The notes under the pieces are model-generated. The model worked only from the letters and a program-made list of their open reading frames with translations. It was not told where the DNA came from and did not search any database. The position numbers and the translations under genes were made by a program. A DNA stretch of 36,949 nucleotides from Lachnospiraceae bacterium (GTDB lineage Bacteria > Bacillota > Clostridia > Lachnospirales > Lachnospiraceae): the NCBI GenBank assembly GCA_009774215.1, contig VSNH01000019.1, forward strand, positions 1 through 36,949, written 5' to 3'. Shown one piece after another: positions 31,352 to 36,949 of the stretch (the first letter of the stretch is position 1; each line of letters starts with the position of its first letter).

Positions 31352-31402
31352 AACGGAAGCTTGCTAAAATGAGGCGGAGAAGAGTAAAAGGATGTAAACC
31401 AA
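31339..31402 (+). repeat. Inverted GGTTTACAT/ATGTAAACC pair before bioB
   Basis: TTGGTTTACAT at 31339-31349 and its exact complement ATGTAAACCAA at 31392-31402 form an 11-bp inverted repeat, 42 bp apart, bridging the bioA stop codon. The left arm contains TTTACATAA (31343-31351). The right arm has the same core but lacks the TTA end. Confidence 0.65.
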
Positions 31403-31518
31403 ATGATGTGAAATATGGTGTTGGCGCAATACGCATGAGGTTTCTAAAACGGAAGAAATCAGTGGAGCGGGAAAAGAAAACAGATATAAGATCGAAAAAC
31501 AGACAGAGGTATAGCAGG

Positions 31519-32487
31519 ATGGAGAAAATCAGTGAATTGCAGGAAAAATTATATCGGGGTGAGCTGCTTACCAAAGAGGAGGTCATGCCTTTGCGGGAGG
31601 CGCCGCTTAAGGAGCTCTGTCAGGCGGCGGATGAGATTCGGGCGCATTTTTGCGGGCGCCGCTTCGATCTGTGTACAATTATAAACGGAAAGTGCGGGAA
31701 GTGTTCGGAGGACTGCAAATACTGTGCCCAGAGCGCCCATTATACCACAGCCTGCGGGGAGTCTTACCCGCTGCTTGCCACGGAAAAAATCGTGGCGCAG
31801 GCGAAGCGCAACGCGGCGCAGGGGGTGCTGCGCTACTCCATCGTCACAAGCGGCAGGCGGCTTTCGGAGGCGGAGGTGGAACAGGTCTGCGAGAGCATCC
31901 GCGCGGTGCGGCGGGAGGCGGGGATTGAGGTCTGCGTCTCCTTCGGCCTGCTCGGGGAGGCGGATTTTCGGAAATTGAAAGAGGCGGGGGCATCCCGCGT
32001 CCACTGTAATCTGGAATCCTCCGAGCGGTATTTCCCGTCAGTCTGCACAACGCACACCTACGCGGATAAGATCGAGACGCTGCGGGCGGCGAAGCGGGCG
32101 GGACTGGAGGTTTGCAGCGGCGGTATCATGGGGCTGGGAGAGACCATGGAGGATCGGATCGACATGGTGCTGACGGCGCGGGAGCTTGGCGTAAAGTCCG
32201 TGCCCGTCAATGTGTTAAACCCGATTCCGGGCACGCCCTACGAGAACAACCCGGCGCTGACAAATGACGAGGTGCGCCGGATTGTGGCCATTTTCCGCTT
32301 TATCATCCCGGACGCTTCCATCCGGCTGGCGGGCGGCAGGGGGCTTCTGGGCGATAAGGGGGAAAAGTGCTTTGCCGGGGGTGCAAACGCGGCCATCAGC
32401 GGGGATATGCTGACCACGGCGGGCATTACCGTGGAGACGGATATGGCGCTTTTGAAAGAAATGGGGTATACTGTGGTAAAGGGATAA
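31519..32487 (+). CDS. bioB: Biotin synthase
   Basis: 322 residues. Radical SAM enzyme that inserts sulfur into dethiobiotin. The [4Fe-4S] motif is C62-x3-C66-x2-C69 (CSEDCKYC), followed by AQSAHYTT, VTSGRRLSEAEVEQVCESIR, the CNLESSERYFPSVCTTHTY block and LNPIPGTPYENN, all BioB blocks. ATG 31519 with AGAGGT 8 bp upstream fits the family start; the frame is open for 60 more codons upstream without any family match. The 167 bp between bioA and bioB hold no gene. Last of bioY-D-A-B. Confidence 0.95.
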   Translation: MEKISELQEKLYRGELLTKEEVMPLREAPLKELCQAADEIRAHFCGRRFDLCTIINGKCGKCSEDCKYCAQSAHYTTACGESYPLLATEKIVAQAKRNAAQGVLRYSIVTSGRRLSEAEVEQVCESIRAVRREAGIEVCVSFGLLGEADFRKLKEAGASRVHCNLESSERYFPSVCTTHTYADKIETLRAAKRAGLEVCSGGIMGLGETMEDRIDMVLTARELGVKSVPVNVLNPIPGTPYENNPALTNDEVRRIVAIFRFIIPDASIRLAGGRGLLGDKGEKCFAGGANAAISGDMLTTAGITVETDMALLKEMGYTVVKG

Positions 32488-32593
32488 TCTGCGGAGCCGG
32501 TGTCGGGGTGGTCAGAAATGAGATATGCTGCGGCGAATGGCGGCGGCTTGGTATCGGAAAGGCGGGAATCCCGGCAAAGAGAGGAGTGCAGAC

Positions 32594-32779
32594 ATGATTA
32601 CATTTCAGTACCGGGTGGCAGGTATAGACGGGGATTACGCGAACTTAGAGCGCATCGACGCGCCCGAGGAAGGTTATAAACTGGTGGCACGCGCGCTGTT
32701 ACCGCCGGAGATCAAAGAGGGGACGAAGCTCTTATACGAGATGTTGCAGTATTCCATTCTTGAAGAGCAGGCACAATAG
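32594..32779 (+). CDS. Small acidic protein, unknown function (61 aa)
   Basis: ATG at 32594 is 8 bp behind GGAG. The sequence MITFQYRVAGIDGDYANLER runs into DAPEEGYKLVARALLPPEIK and ends LLYEMLQYSILEEQAQ. It looks like a compact strand-helix domain with no membrane segment or Cys. It lies 106 bp after bioB, possibly co-transcribed. I have the impression that similar short proteins are common in Lachnospiraceae, but I cannot name a family or role. Confidence 0.55.
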   Translation: MITFQYRVAGIDGDYANLERIDAPEEGYKLVARALLPPEIKEGTKLLYEMLQYSILEEQAQ

Positions 32780-32784
32780 TGAAG

Positions 32785-32795
32785 TTATGTAAACC
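32785..32795 (-). repeat. TTTACATAA element, minus-strand copy
   Basis: TTATGTAAACC at 32785-32795, the reverse complement of GGTTTACATAA, directly after the stop codon of the 61-residue protein. Confidence 0.6.
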
Positions 32796-32808
32796 ACACG
32801 CTCTTTGG

Positions 32809-33043
32809 ATGTTTGTGGAGACGGCGCAGACCTGTCCTTGCGGCGCGGCGAACACCATAGGCGGGTGGCGGAACAGAAGCGGCACATGGGCGCGAAAGAC
32901 GCAGGAGGAGCAAGAGAATCAAAGACAAGTCCGGCTGGTACGGTGAGAAGGAGCGGGCAAGCGACGGCTGGGACTATGAGTATGGCTGGGACAGCGGTGA
33001 CAGCTGGGACAGCAGTTACGACGATTGGGATTCTGACGGGTAA
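32809..33043 (+). pseudogene. Possible frameshifted small gene
   Basis: ATG 32809 opens a 45-residue frame (MFVETAQTCPCGAANTIGGW, ending at TGA 32944-32946) with a CPCGAAN element like a zinc ribbon start. In the +1 frame, from about 32918 to TAA at 33041-33043, the DNA reads IKDKSGWYGEKERASDGWDY followed by a Trp/Asp/Ser-rich acidic tail (GWDSGDSWDSSYDDWDSDG). Such a biased tail is unlikely to be random. One frameshift would join both parts into a protein of about 75 residues. There is no good ribosome binding site, so it may also be non-coding. Confidence 0.3.
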
Positions 33044-33047
33044 CAAC

Positions 33048-33140
33048 GCGAGAAGAACTTCTAAAGCTTGGCAGCAGAGGCTGCCTCGCTAAGAAGTTCT
33101 ATGTTTCGCGTGGGAGAATGCCTGAAAAGCGGCATTCTCC
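33048..33140 (+). repeat. Structured intergenic repeat, copy C
   Basis: 93 bp, shorter than copies A and B, but with the same plan. It starts GCGAGAAGAACTTCT, pairs with AGAAGTTCT before TTTCGCG, and ends with the perfect 10-bp hairpin GGAGAATGCC/GGCATTCTCC. The centre is replaced by a different hairpin, GGCAGC-AGAG-GCTGCC. The outer stem reads GAACTTC/GAAGTTC where copy A reads GTACTTC/GAAGTAC, a change on both sides that keeps pairing. Confidence 0.78.
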
Positions 33141-33186
33141 GCAGTAACTTCGACCGAATAAGTCAAGCAGCAGAAGAGGTGCGGAT

Positions 33187-34602
33187 GTGAATAAGACAGA
33201 GCATGTGGTGAAGGAGGTTATGCCGGGTTCCATCGCGGAGGAGATGGGAATGGAAGCGGGCGACGTCCTTCTTTGCGTGAATGACAAGGAAATAGAGGAT
33301 GTGTTCGACTACCGTTATCTGATGAAGGACGAGTATGTGGAAATACTTGTGCGCAAGGCGGACGGCGAGGAGTGGCTTCTGGAAATTGACAAGGATTACG
33401 ACGAAGATTTAGGCGTGGAGTTTGAAAACGGTCTGATGAGCGATTACCGCTCCTGCAGCAACAAGTGCATCTTCTGCTTTATTGACCAGATGCCGCCGGG
33501 GATGCGGGAAACCTTGTATTTTAAGGATGACGACTCCCGGCTTTCTTTTTTGCAGGGGAATTATATCACATTGACCAACATGGACGACCATGATGTGGAG
33601 CGCATTATTCAGATGCAGCTTGCGCCGATTAATATTTCCGTGCAGACCACAAACCCCGAGCTTCGGTGTAAGGTGCTCCACAACCGGTTCGCGGGGGAAA
33701 AGCTGCGGTTTCTGGATCGGTTTTACGAGGGACATGTGGAGATGAACGGGCAGATCGTCTGCTGTAAAGGGGTCAACGACGGGGAAGAACTTCGGCGCAG
33801 CATCACGGATCTGATGAACTATCTGCCCTTTATGCGCAGCGTGTCCGTGGTGCCGGCGGGGATCACGAAATACAGGGAGGGTCTCTGCCCTTTGACGTTG
33901 TTTACGAAGGAGGAGGCAGCAAGAATTATCGATATGATTGAAGCATACCAGAAGGTTTGCTTTGACCGATATGGTCTACATTTTGTTCATGCCAGCGACG
34001 AGTTTTATATGCTGGCCGGGCGGGAGTTTCCGGAGGAAGAGCGCTACGACGGGTATATCCAGTTGGAAAACGGTGTGGGCATGATGCGGCTTTTCCGGGA
34101 GGAGTTTGCGGAAGCGATGCGGGCAGTTTTAAATGACCAATCAGGTCAACAAAGATGGAAGGGGGTGAAGCGCGCGCTCACCATAGCAACGGGAAAGCTG
34201 GCTTTTCCTGTCATACAGGCGGCGGCGGAGGAGCTGTGCAGCGTCTGTTCGGGTCTTACGATTCATGTCTTTTCCATCCGCAATGATTTCTTCGGAGAGA
34301 CGATCACTGTGGCCGGCCTGGTTACGGGACAGGATCTGATTGACCAGTTGAAAGAACGGCAGCGGGCGGGGGTGAATCTGGGGGATACACTTTTGATTCC
34401 CGCCAATATGCTGCGCAGCGGGGAGCAGGTCTTTCTGGACGATGTCACCGTGCGGGATGTGGAGCGGGCGCTGGGGATTCCTGTGACGGCCATAGATTCC
34501 GGCGGGGGAGACTTTGTGGAGGCGGCGCTAAATCCGGCCTACCGCATGGACAGGGACAATGACGGGGATGCCTTTGTGTATGTGGATGGATATGACAGAT
34601 AA
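33187..34602 (+). CDS. PDZ-radical SAM DUF512 protein
   Basis: 471 residues with GTG at 33187, 6 bp behind AGAGGT. An N-terminal PDZ-like domain (VVKEVMPGSIAEEMGMEAGD, 1-65) is followed by a radical SAM-like centre with C90-x3-C94-x2-C97 (CSNKCIFC) and FIDQMPPGMRETLYFKDDDS. The rest is DUF512 (SVVPAGITKYREGLCPLTLF, HASDEFYMLAGREFP, then AIDSGGGDFVEAALNP at the C-terminus). Proteins of this type are present in most Clostridia and in Cyanobacteria, but the reaction is unknown. The Cys trio implies an iron-sulfur cluster. It follows repeat copy C, with a GNAT gene 71 bp downstream. Confidence 0.9.
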   Translation: MNKTEHVVKEVMPGSIAEEMGMEAGDVLLCVNDKEIEDVFDYRYLMKDEYVEILVRKADGEEWLLEIDKDYDEDLGVEFENGLMSDYRSCSNKCIFCFIDQMPPGMRETLYFKDDDSRLSFLQGNYITLTNMDDHDVERIIQMQLAPINISVQTTNPELRCKVLHNRFAGEKLRFLDRFYEGHVEMNGQIVCCKGVNDGEELRRSITDLMNYLPFMRSVSVVPAGITKYREGLCPLTLFTKEEAARIIDMIEAYQKVCFDRYGLHFVHASDEFYMLAGREFPEEERYDGYIQLENGVGMMRLFREEFAEAMRAVLNDQSGQQRWKGVKRALTIATGKLAFPVIQAAAEELCSVCSGLTIHVFSIRNDFFGETITVAGLVTGQDLIDQLKERQRAGVNLGDTLLIPANMLRSGEQVFLDDVTVRDVERALGIPVTAIDSGGGDFVEAALNPAYRMDRDNDGDAFVYVDGYDR

Positions 34603-34634
34603 GCAGCATGAGAAATGCGAAAAGTCAATAAATA

Positions 34635-34645
34635 TTATGTAAACC
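34635..34645 (-). repeat. TTTACATAA element, minus-strand copy
   Basis: TTATGTAAACC at 34635-34645 in the short gap between the DUF512 gene and the GNAT gene, followed by AAA as in the copy at 31392. Confidence 0.6.
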
Positions 34646-34673
34646 AAAAAGAAAGGGAGCAATCAAGGGAAGC

Positions 34674-35273
34674 ATGTCTGATACGGTAAAGAAACTGACG
34701 GAAGAGGAAATGACGGAAATTTATCACACCTACATGAAGGAGGATTTCCCGTCTGACGAATTAAAGCCCTTGAGCCATATCACAAGGAGCATGGAGGCGG
34801 GATTCGGTTTTTCTCTCGGTATTTACGACGGGAAAAAACTGGCGGGCTATGCCGTTTTTATACTCTGCCGGGAGGCAAAGTGCGCGCTTCTCGACTATTT
34901 TGCGATTTTGCATGACAGGCGGGGAAAGGGGATGGGGCATCGGGCTTTCTCACTGTTAGCTGCTTATTTCGAGGAAAATTTGCCGGAAGTGGAGGGGCTT
35001 TACATCGAGTCGGAGCGGGTTTCGGCGGCGGAGGATGAAAAGCAGCGTCTGACCAGACAGCGGCGGATCGCCTTTTACCTCTCCTGCGGCTGTGAGATGA
35101 CGGCGCTTCGTTCCGTCCTGTTCGGGGTGGATTACAGCGTTTTGTATAAGCCTTTCGGGGTGCGGGGGCAGGAGCCGTCGCAGGGGGCGCTGGACACCCT
35201 CTACAGAAAGATGTTTAAACCGAAGCATTACGCCCGCTTTGTGAGTCTTTGTGTGATGCCGGAAAGCAAGTAA
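34674..35273 (+). CDS. GNAT family N-acetyltransferase
   Basis: 199 residues with ATG at 34674 behind AAGGGA. The GNAT core is visible: GFSLGIYDGKKLAGYAVFIL as the beta2-beta4 sheet, then LLDYFAILHDRRGKGMGHRA, where RRGKGMG is the acetyl-CoA pyrophosphate loop (Q/RxxGxG/A), and a C-terminal strand with SCGCEMTALRSVLFGVDYSV. The last 50 residues (KMFKPKHYARFVSLCVMPE) are specific to a Clostridial subgroup. The acceptor substrate is unknown. Confidence 0.88.
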   Translation: MSDTVKKLTEEEMTEIYHTYMKEDFPSDELKPLSHITRSMEAGFGFSLGIYDGKKLAGYAVFILCREAKCALLDYFAILHDRRGKGMGHRAFSLLAAYFEENLPEVEGLYIESERVSAAEDEKQRLTRQRRIAFYLSCGCEMTALRSVLFGVDYSVLYKPFGVRGQEPSQGALDTLYRKMFKPKHYARFVSLCVMPESK

Positions 35274-35312
35274 AAATGCGGCTGGCATGGCTCTCAGGTG
35301 AGAACCTTTCGA

Positions 35313-35341
35313 TTGACTTTTGACAGGCGATACTATATCAT
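35313..35341 (+). promoter_or_regulatory. Possible promoter of the chemoreceptor gene
   Basis: TTGACT (35313-35318) and TATCAT (35336-35341) with a 17-bp spacer. The spacer also contains GGCGATAC, which loosely resembles a sigma-D (motility) -10, but no matching -35 TAAA is seen. ATACTAT/ATAGTAT forms a 7-bp inverted repeat just downstream. Confidence 0.35.
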
Positions 35342-35391
35342 AAATATCAAATAGTATTTATTTTTACGTGGGAGAAGGAGGATCGGTGGGT

Positions 35392-36849
35392 ATGGAGTTG
35401 GAAATTCTCAAAAATGAGGAGAAACGGATGAACATGATTATGTTCCTGTTTCTTGATGTGATCCCTGTTGTGGCGGTTACTTATGTGCTTTTGTTTAATG
35501 GCGGATCAGGAAGGGACGCGATCGCTCTTGTGATGGTGGCGGCAAGTCTGCTGATCAAGGTGTTTGAAAAGAAGCTTGGAACTTACGCCAAATATCTGTA
35601 CATATCCGTGCTGCCGCTTTTTGGCGCGGTAACTCTCGTGGTGGGCACGCCGGGCGTTTTCGGCGCTATGGTGGAGGCGTATTTTCTGGTTCTGTTTCTG
35701 GCGGTTCCTTATTATGACTTATCGGTAATTAAGGTGTGCGCGGTGGTGACTGTTGTGGTCAATGCAGTGGCTCTGATTATTTTCAGACAAGCTTATCTGT
35801 GTATGTATACACTGTCGATCTGGGTTTTCATTGTTATGGTGTATGTCCTTGCGATTGCGGCCGCTGTCTTCATCGTATTCAGGGCAAGATCACTCTTTGC
35901 GGCGGTGGAGCAGAAGGAAGGGGAGGTGGAAGAGCTTCTGAACAATGTAAGAGGCGCTTTCGAGGGATTGCAGGAGTCCTCCCAGTCCATTTATGATTCT
36001 TTACACAGCTTCGAGCAGAGTTCTTCGGAGATCGCGGCGTCCACGGGGGAGATTTCCTCCAGCGTGGAGCAGCAGATTGAGCAGGTGGAGGGCAGTATTC
36101 AGATATTCAACGATCTGGACAGCCGGATCGGGGATTCCGAGTCCAGAGTGCTGCAGACGGTTGAGAATGTGAAGCAGCTTGAGGAGAAGAACAACGAGGG
36201 CATTGTGGCCATCGAGGAGCTCTCCAAGAAGTTCAGTGAAAACATCAAGGCGACGCAGGTGGCGTCCGAGGGCATGACGGCGCTGGCCCAGAAATCCAGT
36301 TCTATCGGAGAGATCATCGACAGCATCAGCCAGATCGCGAAGCAGACCAACCTGCTTGCGCTGAATGCGGCGATCGAGGCTGCCAGAGCCGGTGAGGCCG
36401 GCAAGGGTTTTGCGGTGGTTGCGGATGAGATCAATGCGTTGTCCGGCGAATCAGCCACGGCGACACAGAAGATCGACGCGATTCTGAAGGACATCATCGC
36501 CACGATCGGTGATACGAACAAGGTGATCGACCGCAATACCGTGATCGTGCGGGAGTCCAATGAGAAGCTGGATGACACGGTGAAGATATTTGACACGATG
36601 CTGAAATCTTCCGAGCAGGTGATCGAGGAGACGGACAGACTCAAAGACGGACTCGGCGGCATCGTGGAGATCAAGGAGAGGCTTCAGGATGCGATGCAGC
36701 AGGTGGAGAGAATTTCCCAGATTTCGGTACAGGGAACGACGGAGATCAGCTCTTCCACGGAAGAGCAGGTGACGGGTGTCGAGACGATTCTGACGTCTAT
36801 GGCGAAGGTGCAGTCAGGCATCGACCGCCTTGCGGAAATTTTGAATTAA
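35392..36849 (+). CDS. Methyl-accepting chemotaxis protein, multi-pass sensor
   Basis: 485 residues. ATG 35392 is chosen (AAGGAGG 10 bp upstream); GTG 35386 is possible. The first 165 residues hold about six hydrophobic helices without a large extracellular domain, so sensing is likely within or near the membrane. No HAMP is obvious. From 170 a long coiled coil leads to the signalling tip at about 305-350 (IGEIIDSISQIAKQTNLLAL, NAAIEAARAGEAGKGFAVVA), the conserved CheA/CheW contact. The usual VADEIRKLAE reads VADEINALSG here. Gln/Glu pairs on the flanks are likely methylation sites. The signal is unknown. It is set behind its own promoter and followed by a hairpin. Confidence 0.9.
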   Translation: MELEILKNEEKRMNMIMFLFLDVIPVVAVTYVLLFNGGSGRDAIALVMVAASLLIKVFEKKLGTYAKYLYISVLPLFGAVTLVVGTPGVFGAMVEAYFLVLFLAVPYYDLSVIKVCAVVTVVVNAVALIIFRQAYLCMYTLSIWVFIVMVYVLAIAAAVFIVFRARSLFAAVEQKEGEVEELLNNVRGAFEGLQESSQSIYDSLHSFEQSSSEIAASTGEISSSVEQQIEQVEGSIQIFNDLDSRIGDSESRVLQTVENVKQLEEKNNEGIVAIEELSKKFSENIKATQVASEGMTALAQKSSSIGEIIDSISQIAKQTNLLALNAAIEAARAGEAGKGFAVVADEINALSGESATATQKIDAILKDIIATIGDTNKVIDRNTVIVRESNEKLDDTVKIFDTMLKSSEQVIEETDRLKDGLGGIVEIKERLQDAMQQVERISQISVQGTTEISSSTEEQVTGVETILTSMAKVQSGIDRLAEILN

Positions 36850-36880
36850 AATACGGGTTTTCAGGTAAAATGAAATTATG

Positions 36881-36908
36881 ACATGTCCCGCTTACCGGCG
36901 GGACATGT
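36881..36908 (+). terminator. Hairpin after the chemoreceptor gene
   Basis: ACATGTCCCGC (36881-36891) and GCGGGACATGT (36898-36908) form a perfect 11-bp stem with a 6-nt loop, 32 bp after the stop. The following TCGCGTAT is not T-rich, so it is a strong hairpin but not a canonical terminator. Confidence 0.5.
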
Positions 36909-36949
36909 TCGCGTATAGGAATGCGGTATGAGGAATGATATGAGGAATC

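Larger units (their letters stand above)
32780..33186 (+). other. 407-bp region without a confident gene
   Basis: It holds, in order: TTATGTAAACC (32785-32795), the possible broken small gene (32809-33043), repeat copy C (33048-33140) and the RBS AGAGGT of the next gene (33175-33180). I see no promoter of good quality. Confidence 0.6.

Overview
This 36.9 kb stretch looks like chromosomal DNA of an endospore-forming, chemotactic Clostridia member, most likely Lachnospiraceae. The grounds are a sporulation sigma factor tail, spoVAA/AB/AC, a ClpC under a GntR-type regulator, a DUF3842 protein, a DUF512 radical SAM protein, strong GGAGG ribosome binding sites, moderately GC-rich codon use and abundant structured intergenic palindromes. 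I see no integrase, transposase, phage gene or CRISPR array. Most genes are ordinary core genes, and nearly all lie on the + strand.

Layout. 1-2.2 kb: the 3' end of a sporulation sigma factor (probably sigF), a frameshifted remnant of a repeat-type surface protein, pyrE with its own promoter, and two small membrane proteins. 2.2-4.3 kb: an M29-like aminopeptidase with a long N-terminal extension. 4.5-8.5 kb: a partial purine cluster purE-purM-purN-purD whose spacers carry structured repeats. 8.5-13.3 kb: a zinc-ribbon/HTH protein, an SH3-domain membrane protein, a GntR regulator and clpC, the last two directly abutting. 13.5-16.6 kb: a small conserved protein, radA and a LytR-CpsA-Psr enzyme. 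16.7-20.6 kb: a heterodimeric ABC exporter with asymmetric ATP sites, its two genes separated by tandem palindromic repeats. 20.6-26.4 kb: a lipoprotein (-), tRNA-Trp (-) with its own promoter and terminator, an unknown small protein, a MATE exporter, a GH42 beta-galactosidase (-) and a DUF3842 protein (-). 26.7-28.5 kb: spoVAA-spoVAB-spoVAC. 28.5-32.5 kb: bioY-bioD-bioA-bioB behind a very clear BirA operator. 32.5-36.9 kb: a small protein, a possible broken small gene, a PDZ/radical SAM DUF512 protein, a GNAT acetyltransferase and a multi-pass chemoreceptor.

How the genes work together. pyrE and the pur genes serve nucleotide synthesis. The bio genes cover biotin or precursor uptake plus the last three steps of biotin synthesis, KAPA to biotin; bioF, bioC and bioH are not in the window. 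The spoVA genes would load dipicolinic acid into the forespore, but spoVAD and spoVAE are not beside them. The two ABC half-transporters should form one heterodimer.

The most unusual material is non-coding. (1) A three-copy intergenic repeat of about 93-111 bp (before purE, purD and the DUF512 gene) has conserved stems with paired compensatory changes. (2) A short element TTTACATAA/TTATGTAAA occurs seven times, six of them between 30.0 and 34.7 kb, with one copy between the -35 and -10 of a good promoter before bioA. (3) The bioY promoter lies inside a perfect 19-bp inverted repeat extending a BirA site. (4) Repeat DNA appears to have overwritten the C-terminus of a lipoprotein gene. I found no clear undescribed multi-gene defence or mobile system. 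All identifications come from reading motifs, with no database search.
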